NCBI GenBank assembly: GCA_016882385.1 | Contig: VGQC01000003.1 | Location: 1 to 43,874, forward strand | Length of the DNA stretch: 43,874 nt | Source: Cyanobacteria bacterium M_DeepCast_100m_m1_067 | GTDB lineage: Bacteria; Cyanobacteriota; Cyanobacteriia; PCC-6307; Cyanobiaceae | Direction of reading: 5' to 3' | Shown here: positions 1 to 7,871 of the stretch, in pieces | Numbering within the stretch: the first letter of the stretch is position 1 | Layout of the letters: each line of letters starts with the position of its first letter | Notes under the pieces: generated by a model | What the model was told of the DNA's origin: nothing | Databases searched by the model: none | The model's input: only the letters and a program-made list of their open reading frames with translations | Made by a program: the position numbers and the translations under genes

Positions 1-1
1 G

Positions 2-85
2 GATCCCGGCCTTGAGCTCCACTATCGGGGCCAGGTGTATCACCACCGCCGCGCCGAAGCCGCGAGCCAGGTGGCCGATCGGTAA
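2..85 (+). CDS. 3' end of a small protein, possibly DUF4278-like (partial)
   Basis: Only the last 27 codons are inside the window, in frame 2, ending at TAA 83-85. They contain LHYRGQVYHH. The pattern hydrophobic-x-YRG-x-x-Y resembles the short cyanobacterial DUF4278 domain, whose function is unknown. A strong terminator-like hairpin begins 16 nt after the stop, which supports this being the true end of a transcript. The family call rests on about ten residues and is tentative. The ORF track misses it because the start is outside the window. Confidence 0.4.
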   Translation, partial: DPGLELHYRGQVYHHRRAEAASQVADR

Positions 86-101
86 CGCTTGCTACCCAAT
101 G

Positions 102-143
102 CCCCGGTTGTTGCCGCTACAGCGGCACCAGCCGGGGTTTTTT
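102..143 (+). terminator. Rho-independent terminator
   Basis: CCCCGG and GCCGCT arms pair with AGCGGC and CCGGGG around a very short loop. The stem is about 17 bp with one mismatch and a G-U pair. It is followed directly by six T residues at 138-143. It lies just downstream of the TAA at 83-85, so it probably ends that transcript. It overlaps the 5' part of the longest version of the next ORF, which argues for a later start there. Confidence 0.75.
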
Positions 144-464
144 GTGCAATCCGCCAACTTTGGGTTCGATTCCAGCCCCACCGTCGCCCTTGATCCCGCC
201 ACTGCCGATCTGGCCCTGATCGAGATCCGCCAGGGCTTTCGTCTGCTGCCCGCCAGCGTGCCCGGCCTGGTTTGGTTGCAGACCCATTTCGAGTCTGGGT
301 CCTGGCCCGCTCTGGCCGCCGGTCAGGTGCGCCTGGATGTCGCCTCCAGCGAACAGCTCGCCGGCGATGCCGGCGATGCCGGCCTGCGGGTGGCCCGCAT
401 TGGCCTTGACCTGCCCTCCCCCACGGCTGCGGTTGCTACAGAACGGCAGCTCGGGCCTGGCTAA
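144..464 (+). CDS. Hypothetical protein upstream of the PII gene
   Basis: The frame stays open from position 12 to 464, but the first part crosses the terminator hairpin and looks non-coding. From about codon 45 of the track ORF the protein becomes plausible, for example ADLALIEIRQGFRLLPASV, alternating hydrophobic and charged residues with GC-rich third positions. I placed the start at GTG 144, right after the T-tract. ATG 99 is the alternative but would lie inside the terminator stem, and neither has a clear ribosome binding site. About 106 aa, no signal peptide or membrane segment seen, with a small duplicated AGDAGDAG stretch. It ends 27 nt before the PII gene and may share its transcript. 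No family recognised. Confidence 0.45.
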   Translation: MQSANFGFDSSPTVALDPATADLALIEIRQGFRLLPASVPGLVWLQTHFESGSWPALAAGQVRLDVASSEQLAGDAGDAGLRVARIGLDLPSPTAAVATERQLGPG

Positions 465-491
465 ACAAGCTCAGATCTTCTTTGGTATCAC

Positions 492-833
492 ATGAAACAG
501 ATTCAAGCTGTCATCCGTCCGGAAAAGCTGGATGCGGTGAAAGACGCCCTGGTGAGCCTGGGCATCAACGGCATGACAGTTACCTCCGTTCAGGGGTTCG
601 GCAAGCAGTTGGGGCATGCCGAGGTGTACCGGGGGGTCAAGGTTGAGGCACGTTTGTTGCCCAAGGTGATGGTCACTGCGGTGGTGACTGATGCGGCCAT
701 GGCCGGAGTGATCGAGGCGATCAAAGCCTCCGCCCAGACGGGGGACATCGGCGACGGCAAGATCATCGTCACCCCGGTGGAGGCGTCGATTCGCATCCGC
801 ACCGGTGAAACCGGCGACGCCACCCTCGACTGA
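492..833 (+). CDS. PII-family nitrogen regulator with non-canonical T-loop
   Basis: A 113-aa protein with the full PII fold: MKQIQAVIRP start, GFGKQLG (Gln39, used for 2-oxoglutarate), Lys58, GDGKI (Lys90) and IRIRTGE (Arg101/103, ATP). Length matches GlnB/GlnK. Canonical cyanobacterial GlnB has the T-loop YRGSEYTVEF. Here positions 49-51 are Val-Lys-Val, so the phosphorylated Ser49, Glu50 and Tyr51 are all gone. Phe11, a contact with N-acetylglutamate kinase in the known complex, is Glu. ATP and 2-oxoglutarate binding look retained, while partner binding should differ. It is therefore probably a paralogue rather than the housekeeping GlnB. A broken cpcB lies tail to tail downstream. Family certain, partner unknown. 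Confidence 0.9.
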   Translation: MKQIQAVIRPEKLDAVKDALVSLGINGMTVTSVQGFGKQLGHAEVYRGVKVEARLLPKVMVTAVVTDAAMAGVIEAIKASAQTGDIGDGKIIVTPVEASIRIRTGETGDATLD

Positions 834-865
834 TTCAGCGCTCCCCTGGCGGGCTCGCCGACCCA

Positions 866-901
866 TAAAAAACTCCCGTTCCCTCGAGGGGGCTGGGAGT
901 T
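866..901 (-). terminator. Terminator for the minus-strand cpcB relic
   Basis: Read on the minus strand, AACTCCC and GGGAGTT form the outer stem around an inner CCCTCGAGGG palindrome. Six T residues (plus-strand A-tract 867-872) follow. The orientation fits the end of the cpcB remnant that stops at 930. The plus strand has the same stem but few T residues, so any function for the PII transcript would be secondary. Confidence 0.65.
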
Positions 902-929
902 GGTGTGAGGCCTGAATGGCCAAGACTGA

Positions 930-1307
930 TCAGCCGACTGCAGCAGCAGCGCGGTCGAAGTAGGTGCCAACTTCGGACATCAGGGCGGAGCAGTCGCCGC
1001 GGCGTCGCCGGTGAAGATGGCGTAGGTGACGTAGCGAAGGATGATCTCCATGTCGCGCAGGCAAGCAGCCATGCGGCGATAGGTGTAGGCATTGCCGCCG
1101 GGGGCGATCAGGGCGGGCTGCTGATCGAAGAGATCGCGAGCCGCGTTGGTCACGATGGCGGAAGCGTTGGAGGTGATGCGGTTCACCGTGTCCATGCGCT
1201 TGTTGCTGTCAGCAACCATGGCCGCGAGGTGCGTCGATCTGACCGGCGTTGATGAATTCGCCACGGGCATCAGCCTGGGCAACAACCTTGGTGAAGGCGT
1301 CGAACAT
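930..1307 (-). pseudogene. cpcB: Broken phycocyanin beta subunit gene (cpcB relic)
   Basis: The minus strand starts at ATG 1307 with [18 protein letters not shown], the CpcB N-terminus. After GQIDA an extra C in CACCTCG (about 1227) shifts the frame. The +1 frame then reads [28 protein letters not shown] (Cys82 phycocyanobilin site) and [12 protein letters not shown]. At about 999-1006 the sequence jumps to [16 protein letters not shown], the CpcB C-terminus, in another frame, stopping at 932. Roughly 48 codons including the Cys109 region are missing, and the junction lies between two GGCGAC motifs, consistent with a short-repeat deletion. No cpcA follows; a terminator does. An assembly error is the main alternative. 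Confidence 0.85.
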
Positions 1308-1357
1308 CGAAACGCGCTACCGAAACATCGCTTGTCGCCCTAGGGAACGCGCTACCG
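1301..1357. repeat. Duplicated 12-bp motif at the start of the cpcB relic
   Basis: AACGCGCTACCG occurs at 1311-1322 and 1346-1357. CGAACATCG (1301-1309) and CGAAACATCG (1321-1330) form a second near-repeat interleaved with it. The first copy covers the cpcB start codon. It looks like a local duplication of the leader, and no function is evident. Confidence 0.5.
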
Positions 1358-1393
1358 GGGCTGCGAGCCACTAGAAACGAGACTGGTGCAGGG

Positions 1394-2692
1394 ATGGGGA
1401 TGGCGCCGATGGCGAACGCAGAGCTGAGCTGGCACGAGCTCGAACGTCTGGCGGCGCCCCCAGCCGATCCCGTCAACGGTCCCACCAGCGCCCAGGCGGG
1501 GCTGCGTCTGTTTGGTCAGCCGGAGCAGGCCGTGCGGGTCACCCTGTTTCGCGATCATCACGCCTGGTGCCCCTATTGCCAGAAGGTGTGGCTGTGGCTG
1601 GAGGAAAAGCGGATCCCCTACCGGATTCGCAAGGTCACCATGTTTTGCTACGGCGAGAAGGAGGCCTGGTTTCGGCGGTTGGTGCCATCCGGCATGCTCC
1701 CTGCCCTGGAGCTCGATGGTCGCCTGATCACCGAGAGCGACCGCATTCTCGAGGCCCTCGAAGGGGCCTTCGGCAGCCTGGGCCCGGGCATGGCCGACCC
1801 CGTGGTGCTGACCCTGCGCCAGCTGGAGCGGGTGTTGTTTCGCGCCTGGTGCCAGTGGCTGTGCAGCCCTGGTCTCCGTCCCCAGCAGGAGGCCTCAGCC
1901 CAGGCGGCTTTTCAACGCATCGCTGCTGCATGGGAGCAGGCGCTCGACCAACACCCCGGACCGTTCCTGCTGGGGGAGCTGGGCACGGCCGATCTGGTGT
2001 TCGTGCCCTATGTGGAGCGGATGTCGGCCAGCCTGGCCTACTACAAAGGGTTTTTGCTGCGCCGCGAACACCCGGCCATTGATCGTTGGTTTGCGGCGCT
2101 GGAGCAGCGCTCCACCTACCTCGGCACCCAGAGCGATTTCCACACCCACGCCCACGACCTGCCGCCCCAGATGGGCGGCTGCTACGCCAGTGGCACGCCA
2201 GCCCAGCGCGATCTGGTCGCCCGCATCGATCACGGCCCCTGGCCGATCGATGCACCCGATCCGGAAACCAGCCACGGCGAACCGGCCGATGCGGCGGCGG
2301 TGGCTCTGGCCCGGGTGCTCAAACACCGCCAGGCGATCTTGGCGCGCAGCTCCCTCGGGCCGGCCGGATTCGATCAGCCCCTGCGCACCGCCCTCACGGC
2401 CCTGATCCTGTGCGAAACGCAAGGCAGTGGCGCAACGCAAGGCAGTGGCGAGAGCCTGGTGCCAGCGGCCGGCAGTGCGGCTGCCCTGCGCTATCTGCGC
2501 GATCGCATCAGCGTGCCGCGGGACATGCCCCTGCATGCGGCCCGGCGCTTGCGTCAGGCCCTGGAGGCCACCGCCTGCCGCGATCCCGAGGACGGCACCG
2601 CCCAGGGCCCGCCCATTCCGGTGGCCCATCGCCGCGACCAGGACCCCCGGCCATTTCTGCAGGCCGCCTCTAGCGTTTTTCCAGCCGCTTAA
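1394..2692 (+). CDS. Glutathione S-transferase-like protein with thioredoxin-fold N-terminus
   Basis: A 432-aa protein. Residues about 50-130 form a GST N-terminal (glutaredoxin-like) domain: a beta strand VTLFRDHH, then WCPYCQKVW with a CxxC motif, a cis-Pro segment [11 protein letters not shown], and [11 protein letters not shown] for the gamma-glutamyl binding region. A helical GST C-terminal domain follows to about residue 245. The remaining 180 residues are an extension of unknown role that contains a small tandem repeat. CPYC suggests redox or glutathionyl-transfer chemistry rather than classical conjugation. The substrate is unknown. It is the first gene of a plus-strand run with the DUF2808 gene starting 7 nt after its stop. 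Confidence 0.8.
   Translation: MGMAPMANAELSWHELERLAAPPADPVNGPTSAQAGLRLFGQPEQAVRVTLFRDHHAWCPYCQKVWLWLEEKRIPYRIRKVTMFCYGEKEAWFRRLVPSGMLPALELDGRLITESDRILEALEGAFGSLGPGMADPVVLTLRQLERVLFRAWCQWLCSPGLRPQQEASAQAAFQRIAAAWEQALDQHPGPFLLGELGTADLVFVPYVERMSASLAYYKGFLLRREHPAIDRWFAALEQRSTYLGTQSDFHTHAHDLPPQMGGCYASGTPAQRDLVARIDHGPWPIDAPDPETSHGEPADAAAVALARVLKHRQAILARSSLGPAGFDQPLRTALTALILCETQGSGATQGSGESLVPAAGSAAALRYLRDRISVPRDMPLHAARRLRQALEATACRDPEDGTAQGPPIPVAHRRDQDPRPFLQAASSVFPAA
2417..2452 (+). repeat. In-frame 18-bp tandem duplication in the GST-like gene
   Basis: ACGCAAGGCAGTGGCGCA is followed directly by ACGCAAGGCAGTGGCGAG. It encodes [12 protein letters not shown]. The flexible Gly/Ser content suggests a surface loop that tolerates repeat slippage. 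Confidence 0.8.
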
Positions 2693-2699
2693 AGCCCTG

Positions 2700-3281
2700 G
2701 TGCCTGTGCCCCGTCTTCGACGTGTCGCCGTAGCGCTCGGCTGGGCCCTTGCCAGCTGCGTCGCCGCGGCTCCGGCCTTGGGGCCAGGTGTGATCCCCGC
2801 CGCTCGGGCTCTGGAACTCCAGGGTGCCACCTACTTCACCAAGGCTCCCTGGACGGTGGACCTGGTGAGCTACTACACCACCATCTGGCAGACCCGTGCG
2901 GAGTACTACTTCACGATCACGCTCGATCCGGATGCGGGCGCGGCCCTGGGTGGCCTGACGATTCAGCAGACCCGTGGGGTGGATACTCGCTTTCCCTTCT
3001 TTGTGGATCGCACCTCCGCGTTCCTGGGCCGGCCGCGTCAGAAGGGCCCCCGCGTGCCGGTGCAGGCTCAGTTTGACAGCGCTGCGCGCCGCTTCACCCT
3101 CAGTTTCCCCGAGCCCGTTCCGCCCGGGGCCACGCTCACCGTGGTGCTCAAGCCCTGGAACAACCCAGCCTTCTCCGACACCTACATGTTTCAGGTGACG
3201 GCCTATCCCGCTGGCCCCAACCCCTCGCCAGCGCCGGTGGGATTTGGCACCCTGCGCATCTACGACCCCGATTGGCGCTGA
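2700..3281 (+). CDS. DUF2808 family secreted protein
   Basis: About 193 aa from GTG 2700; GTG 2706 is also possible. The track start at 2427 lies inside the GST gene and is not credible. The N-terminus (RLRRVAVALGWALASCVAAAPAL) is a signal peptide, probably cleaved near AARA. The mature part has the DUF2808 pattern: a short hydrophobic opening (LELQGATYFTKAPW), TRAEYYFTITLDPDAG, LTIQQTRG and VVLKPWNNPAFSDTYMF. DUF2808 is a cyanobacterial family of periplasmic or extracellular beta-rich proteins of unknown function. Its position between a GST-like gene and an M23 peptidase suggests one transcript but does not reveal a role. Confidence 0.85.
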   Translation: MPVPRLRRVAVALGWALASCVAAAPALGPGVIPAARALELQGATYFTKAPWTVDLVSYYTTIWQTRAEYYFTITLDPDAGAALGGLTIQQTRGVDTRFPFFVDRTSAFLGRPRQKGPRVPVQAQFDSAARRFTLSFPEPVPPGATLTVVLKPWNNPAFSDTYMFQVTAYPAGPNPSPAPVGFGTLRIYDPDWR

Positions 3282-3298
3282 GCCCGATCCCCTGAGCC

Positions 3299-3967
3299 AT
3301 GACCCATCGGAGCTGGCCCGTGCTGTTGCCGCTGCTTCTGGCAGCGGTGGGGGGGCAGTCGTTGCTGCGGGCTCAGAGCGCAGAGCCCCAGGCGTTGCTG
3401 CCCCCGATGCCCCTGGAGCTGCCGCGCCAAACGTTGGTGCCGGATGTGCGGCTCCTCGGATCGGAGGGATCTCTGGCCCGAGGCGCCTTGCCGGCACCAG
3501 GGCTGGACCCCGCGGCGCCGCTTCTGGCCTATCCCTTGGCCCAGCTGGCCGAAAGCCTGGACCCCTGGGGCTGGCGCTACTCGGAGCGCCGCTCGGCCTG
3601 GCGGTTGCATACCGGCATCGATCTGGCGGCCCCGCAGGGCACGCCAGTGCTCGCCTCCCGGGCTGGACGGGTGCTGCTGGTGGAATCGATCAGTGGCTAT
3701 GGCACCACTGTGCTGCTGGACCATGGCGAGGGTTGGCAGACGCTGTATGCCCACCTGCATGAGGCCACGGTGCTCAGCGGCGCTTGGCTTGAGCAGGGGC
3801 AACCCCTGGGCACGGTGGGCATGACCGGCTCGGCCACGGGTCCCCATCTGCACTTCGAACTGCGCCGTCATGGCGCGGAGTTGCTGGCTCTGGATCCCAC
3901 GCCGCACCTGCCACTCCTGCTGCCACCCCCAGCCCCGCCGCCGGTGCTTGCCACAATCAACCCTTGA
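3299..3967 (+). CDS. M23 (LytM-type) peptidoglycan endopeptidase
   Basis: A 222-aa secreted protein. Residues 1-25 (MTHRSWPVLLPLLLAAVGG) are a signal peptide. The catalytic domain spans about 100-200: HTGIDLAAPQGTPV supplies the first zinc His and Asp (HxxxD), YAHLHE and GPHLHFELRR supply the HxH motif and second His. All zinc and catalytic residues are therefore present. These enzymes cut peptide cross-links in peptidoglycan in the periplasm. There are no LysM or coiled-coil regions, so targeting must come from elsewhere. The gene starts 17 nt after DUF2808 and ends 16 nt before DUF427, consistent with an operon. Confidence 0.9.
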   Translation: MTHRSWPVLLPLLLAAVGGQSLLRAQSAEPQALLPPMPLELPRQTLVPDVRLLGSEGSLARGALPAPGLDPAAPLLAYPLAQLAESLDPWGWRYSERRSAWRLHTGIDLAAPQGTPVLASRAGRVLLVESISGYGTTVLLDHGEGWQTLYAHLHEATVLSGAWLEQGQPLGTVGMTGSATGPHLHFELRRHGAELLALDPTPHLPLLLPPPAPPPVLATINP

Positions 3968-3983
3968 TTTCACCCCAAGCCCC

Positions 3984-4262
3984 ATGCAAGCCCAGTGGAA
4001 CGGTCGGGTGATTGCCCGCAGCGACGACATCGTCAGCGTGGATGGCAACGCCTATTTCCCTGCCGACGCCCTCGACCCCAGCTGCATTCGCCCCTCCTCC
4101 CACACCTCGGTGTGTGGCTGGAAGGGCACGGCCCACTATTACGACCTGGTGGTGGACGGTGAGGTGAACGCCAATGCCGTTTGGTTTTATCCCGAGCCCA
4201 AGGAAGCGGCTGCCAACATCCGCGGCCGGGTGGCCTTCTGGAAGGGCGTGCAGGTGAACTGA
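3984..4262 (+). CDS. DUF427 domain protein
   Basis: A 92-aa protein from ATG 3984; the longer track version begins inside the M23 gene. The sequence carries the DUF427 pattern: WNGRVIARSDD, NAYFPADAL, then SSHTSVCGWKGTAHYYDL and VWFYPEPK. The conserved CxWKG-A-Y core is clear. DUF427 proteins are small beta-barrel-like cytosolic proteins with no established activity. It is the last gene of the plus-strand run and ends 8 nt from the convergent SgcJ/EcaC-like gene. Confidence 0.88.
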   Translation: MQAQWNGRVIARSDDIVSVDGNAYFPADALDPSCIRPSSHTSVCGWKGTAHYYDLVVDGEVNANAVWFYPEPKEAAANIRGRVAFWKGVQVN

Positions 4263-4270
4263 TCGGCAGA

Positions 4271-4774
4271 TCAGCTGGGCACCAGGGAGGAGTGGTGGTG
4301 CAGGATCCGCCACTCCCCCTCTCGCCTGCCGTAGACGAAGGTGTAGCGGGCGTCGACCTGGGCCTCGGGATCGTGCAGGGCGAAGCGGTAGGTGCCCTCG
4401 TCGACGGCCAGGTTGCAGCCCAACTCGATCTGACGCTGGGTCACCGTGCCGCTGGGATGGCGGCTCAGGAAGGTGGCGAAATAGTCGGTGATGGCTTCGG
4501 GCGTGTCGCGAAGCTGAGCCGACAGGGTGGGCAGCAGCAGGGCGTGGCGGTCGTAGAGCTGGGCAACTTTGGCAGGATCGCCGCTGGCAAGGGCCTCGTT
4601 CCACCGCTCAAACCAACCCTCAACTTGTCGCGCGTTGAGCGGCCTGCAGGCCTGAATCGGCGCCAGCTGGAGCGCCTGGGCTGCCGGAGCATCCAGCGTC
4701 AGGGCGAGCACGGGCAGCACGAGCACCAGCACAAGCAGGACCGACCGAAGCTGGCGCGCCAGTGAGATCAGCAC
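4271..4774 (-). CDS. SgcJ/EcaC-type NTF2-like protein with signal peptide
   Basis: About 167 aa from GTG 4774. The track extension to 5050 overlaps another gene and is discarded. Residues 1-35 (LISLARQLRSVLLVLVLVLPVLALTLD) form a strong signal peptide or anchor ending near AQA. The rest is a single cone-like NTF2 fold: WFERWNEALASGDP, LYDRHALLLPTLS, AITDYFATFLSRHPSG, ARYTFVYGRREGEWRILHHH. That layout matches the SgcJ/EcaC and CaMKII-association-domain families. Activity is unknown; related folds bind small ligands or oligomerise. The gene overlaps the upstream small ORF by 7 nt, so translation is probably coupled. Confidence 0.75.
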   Translation of the reverse strand: MLISLARQLRSVLLVLVLVLPVLALTLDAPAAQALQLAPIQACRPLNARQVEGWFERWNEALASGDPAKVAQLYDRHALLLPTLSAQLRDTPEAITDYFATFLSRHPSGTVTQRQIELGCNLAVDEGTYRFALHDPEAQVDARYTFVYGRREGEWRILHHHSSLVPS

Positions 4775-5019
4775 CCCGGAAAGCGCAAGGTGCGCCAGTT
4801 GCCGCTGGCCGTGCTCACCTCCACGCCGATCTCGACGGGATCCTGGTTGCCACCGCTGTGCTCCTGCCACCAGCCCATCGCCTCGCTCCAGGCCGCATCC
4901 AGCGAGTCGTAGAGATCGTCCAATACCGGATGGGGTGCCCCCTGGCGATCGACGAGACGGTAGTGCCGTACGTGGTTGGCGAAGGGGGGTCGCAGGGTGT
5001 GAGTTTGCGGTGTTGTCAT
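4768..5019 (-). CDS. Small hypothetical protein, likely conserved in picocyanobacteria
   Basis: 83 aa from ATG 5019 (MTTPQTHTLRPPF); an upstream GTG at 5031 is possible. AAGGAG lies 14 nt before the ATG and 2 nt before the GTG, so the start is uncertain. Visible features are FANHVRHYRLVDRQG, a middle DDLYDSLDAAWSEAMGWW helix, and a C-terminal EIGVEVSTASGNWRTLRF strand pair. It is cytosolic with no membrane segment. It overlaps the start of the SgcJ/EcaC-like gene by 7 nt. I do not recognise the family. Confidence 0.65.
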   Translation of the reverse strand: MTTPQTHTLRPPFANHVRHYRLVDRQGAPHPVLDDLYDSLDAAWSEAMGWWQEHSGGNQDPVEIGVEVSTASGNWRTLRFPGC

Positions 5020-5123
5020 GCCTTTCTGCACTGCTCCTTGTTTGCATCATGGACTGTGTGACAGATCGAAACTGTCACCTTCACAACATCTTTCGGTGTC
5101 GGGCGCCACGCGCAGCTGGCGCC

Positions 5124-7307
5124 TCAGCGCACGAACAGCATTTCTCGGTAGCTGGGCAGCGGCCAGAGGTCGTCGTCGACCAGGCCTTCGAGGCCATCCA
5201 CCGCCGAACGCAGGGCGCCGATCAGGGGCATCAGGGTGTCGGCGCAGTGGCGCATGTGGGCTTCGGTGTGGTCAGCCCCCTCGCCGTGACTGCCGCCGCT
5301 GAGGGCCTCTTCGAGGGCATCGCAGCCGTTGTTGAGCTGCTCGAGCAGCTCGCCCAGCTGGTTGCGCAGCTTGAGGTTGGGATGGAGACCCATGGCCTGC
5401 TGCTCCTGCAGCGCCTGGCCCAGCTCGCCGACATAGCGCACCGCCGCCGGATACACCTGGGTGCGGGCGATCTGCAGGGCCAGCTTGGCCTCTACTTCGA
5501 TGGCGAGCACGTACTGCTCGCTGTACACCTCAAAGCGGCTCTCCAGTTCCACCGGGCTCAATACACCCTGGCGCTCGAACAACTCCCGCACCTCCTGGCG
5601 CTGCAGCACGGGTAGGGCATCGGCGCAGGTGCGCAGGTTTTCCAGGCCGCGCTGCTCAACGGCCATCCGGTGCCACGCACTGGAGTAGCCGTCGCCGCCG
5701 AACACCACGGCGCCGTGCTCCTGCATCACCTGTTGAAGCACGTGGAAGGCGGCTTCACCGAGGGCCATGCCGGCGTTGAGCTGGCTCTCCAGCTGGTCGG
5801 CGATCCAGCCGATCGAGTCGGCCAGCACGGTGTTCATGGCCACCAGCGGGCCAGCCACCGACTGGTTGGAGCCGACGGCGCGGAACTCAAAACGGTTGCC
5901 GGTGAAGGCAAACGGTGAGGTGCGGTTGCGGTCGCCCGGGTCTTTGGTGAATTCCGGCAGAGTGTCGACCCCAAGGGTCATCACGCCACCTTTGGCCGAG
6001 GTCTGCAGGTTGCCTTCGCGGATCTGGTTGAACACATCCTCGAGCTGGCTGCCGAGGTACACCGAGATGATCGCCGGGGGTGCTTCGTTGGCGCCGAGCC
6101 GGTGGTCGTTGCCGGCGGTGGCCACCACCGAGCGCAGCAGCGGGCCGTAGCAGTGGACGCCGCGGATCACGGCAGCGCAGAAGAGCAGGAACTGGAGGTT
6201 GTCGTGGGGGGTCTGGCCGGGATCGAGCAGGTTGCCCTGGGTGGCGTTGCCGATCGACCAGTTGACGTGCTTGCCGCTGCCGTTGATGCCGGCAAAGGGC
6301 TTCTCGTGGAGCAGGCAGGTGAACCCGTGCTTCTTGGCCGTGCTCTTGAGCACGGTCATGGTGAGCTGCTGGTGGTCGGTAGCGACGTTGGCGGCCTCGT
6401 GGAAGGGCGCGATCTCGAACTGCCCGGGCGCCACTTCGTTGTGGCGGGTCTTGGCGGGTACGCCGAGCCTGTAGAGCTGCCGCTCCACGTCCTGCATGAA
6501 CACCTGCACCCGCTCGGGGATGGCACCGAAGTAGTGGTCGTCAAACTGCTGCCCCTTGGCGGGAGGAGCGCCAAAGAGGGTGCGTCCGGCCAGGAGCAGG
6601 TCGGGGCGGAGGGAGATGAAGGCGCTGTCAACGAGGAAGTATTCCTGCTCGGCGCCGCAGCTGGAGTTGACGGGAGCTACGTCGGTTTCACCGAGGAGGC
6701 GGAGCAGGCGCTGGGCCTGCCGGTTCATCGCGGCGTTGGAGCGGAGCAGGGGGGTTTTCTTGTCGAGGGCCTCACCGGTCCAGGAGACGAAAACCGTGGG
6801 GATGCAGAGGGTGACCCCGTTGGGGGTCTGCATGAGGTAGGCGGGGCTGGTGATGTCCCAGGCGGTGTAACCGCGGGCCTCGAAGGTGGAGCGGATCCCG
6901 CCGTTGGGGAAAGAGGAGCCGTCGGGCTCGCCCTGCACCAGCAGCTTGCCCGTGAATTCGGTGATCACCCGCCCATCGCTCTTGGGCGAGATGAAGCCGT
7001 CGTGCTTCTCGGCGGTGGAGTTGGTGAGCGGATAGAAAACGTGCGCGTAGTAGAGGGCGCCACGGCCGGTGGCCCAGGTCTTCATGGCGTCGGCCACGGC
7101 ATTGGCCACCGACAGGTCGAGCTTGCCGCCCTCACGGATCGTGCGCTGGATCGATTTGAAGATGCGTCCGGGCAACGCATCCTTCATCTTCTCGAGGGTG
7201 AACACATCGCTCGCCCAAAGCTCCCCGAATGGAGCGGTTGGTGCCGTCGCCGCCGGACGCCGCCGCTGAATCTGCTGCAGGGCGGCGAAGCGCTGGGGGC
7301 TGGGCAT
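5124..7307 (-). CDS. glnN: Type III glutamine synthetase
   Basis: A very large GS: 727 aa from ATG 7307, 737 aa from the track start. Diagnostic type III segments include [35 protein letters not shown] (metal-binding Glu), [12 protein letters not shown]-like [11 protein letters not shown], and [18 protein letters not shown] (the catalytic loop with the ATP/Glu site). GSIII makes dodecamers that form glutamine from glutamate and ammonia, and in cyanobacteria it is typically induced by nitrogen starvation. I prefer ATG 7307 (MPSPQRF): the NtcA-type box at 7362-7375 would place transcription near 7327, inside the longer ORF. No frameshift seen. Confidence 0.93.
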   Translation of the reverse strand: MPSPQRFAALQQIQRRRPAATAPTAPFGELWASDVFTLEKMKDALPGRIFKSIQRTIREGGKLDLSVANAVADAMKTWATGRGALYYAHVFYPLTNSTAEKHDGFISPKSDGRVITEFTGKLLVQGEPDGSSFPNGGIRSTFEARGYTAWDITSPAYLMQTPNGVTLCIPTVFVSWTGEALDKKTPLLRSNAAMNRQAQRLLRLLGETDVAPVNSSCGAEQEYFLVDSAFISLRPDLLLAGRTLFGAPPAKGQQFDDHYFGAIPERVQVFMQDVERQLYRLGVPAKTRHNEVAPGQFEIAPFHEAANVATDHQQLTMTVLKSTAKKHGFTCLLHEKPFAGINGSGKHVNWSIGNATQGNLLDPGQTPHDNLQFLLFCAAVIRGVHCYGPLLRSVVATAGNDHRLGANEAPPAIISVYLGSQLEDVFNQIREGNLQTSAKGGVMTLGVDTLPEFTKDPGDRNRTSPFAFTGNRFEFRAVGSNQSVAGPLVAMNTVLADSIGWIADQLESQLNAGMALGEAAFHVLQQVMQEHGAVVFGGDGYSSAWHRMAVEQRGLENLRTCADALPVLQRQEVRELFERQGVLSPVELESRFEVYSEQYVLAIEVEAKLALQIARTQVYPAAVRYVGELGQALQEQQAMGLHPNLKLRNQLGELLEQLNNGCDALEEALSGGSHGEGADHTEAHMRHCADTLMPLIGALRSAVDGLEGLVDDDLWPLPSYREMLFVR

Positions 7308-7361
7308 GGGAGGCGCTGATCGGATGGCCTTCATCACATTGCCGCGCCCCAGCCCTTTCGT

Positions 7362-7375
7362 GTAGCGGTTGCTAC
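7362..7375 (-). promoter_or_regulatory. NtcA-type binding site upstream of glnN
   Basis: GTAGCGGTTGCTAC fits the palindromic NtcA consensus GTA-N8-TAC exactly. NtcA activates nitrogen genes from sites centred near -41.5. A weak CAATGT -10-like hexamer lies about 20 nt downstream on the minus strand, followed by the preferred glnN start at 7307. The divergent membrane-protein gene ends nearby, so glnN is the only sensible target. Confidence 0.7.
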
Positions 7376-7409
7376 CAAAATTTCGAAAATCCCGTTGGGG
7401 CGTTCGGCC

Positions 7410-7844
7410 TCAGACCAGGTAGCGCCGGATGCTGGGTCGGCACCAATACACCAGTGCGGCCGTGGTCGCGGCCCAGAGCAGGGCGGAGAGCAGCGCCGTC
7501 AGCAGCCGTCCCTCACTCAGCAGCACCAGGCGCACGATGCCGTAGGGCAAGCCCACGGCCAGGGCCATGGCCAGCGCCACGATCGCCAGAATCTGTCCCC
7601 AGGCGCGCCACTTGAGCAGGGCGATCGAGGCCACCAGGCCCACCACGGCCGTGGGCAGCACGGCGCTGGCACCCACCACAATGTTGGTCAACCGCCAGGT
7701 GGGATCCAGCAAAATCACCGCCAGGCCAAGGGGGATGGCCAGGGCGTTGGCCCCCAGGCCCAGCCAGGCCAGGGTCACGTAGCCGCGGGGGGGCTGCTGC
7801 AACATCGCAAACTCGGGCGCCAGCGACTCACCATGCTCGGTCAT
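7410..7844 (-). CDS. Small integral membrane protein
   Basis: 144 aa from ATG 7844 (MTEHGESLAPEF). The 509-aa track extension runs antisense through arsS and is a shadow. After a soluble head of about 22 residues with a PPRGY turn, there are four predicted membrane helices, at about 23-45, 50-75, 78-105 and 110-135, and a basic tail (RPSIRRYLV). No catalytic motif is visible. The gene is divergent from arsS with 27 nt between starts. No family recognised; it resembles generic four-helix membrane proteins of cyanobacteria. Confidence 0.7.
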   Translation of the reverse strand: MTEHGESLAPEFAMLQQPPRGYVTLAWLGLGANALAIPLGLAVILLDPTWRLTNIVVGASAVLPTAVVGLVASIALLKWRAWGQILAIVALAMALAVGLPYGIVRLVLLSEGRLLTALLSALLWAATTAALVYWCRPSIRRYLV

Positions 7845-7871
7845 GGGGGTCGGTGATCGGCAGGCGGCAGG

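Noticed and set aside
6102-7319. 405-aa plus-strand ORF
   Set aside because: Antisense to glnN; Val/Gly/Glu-rich shadow without a recognisable fold.
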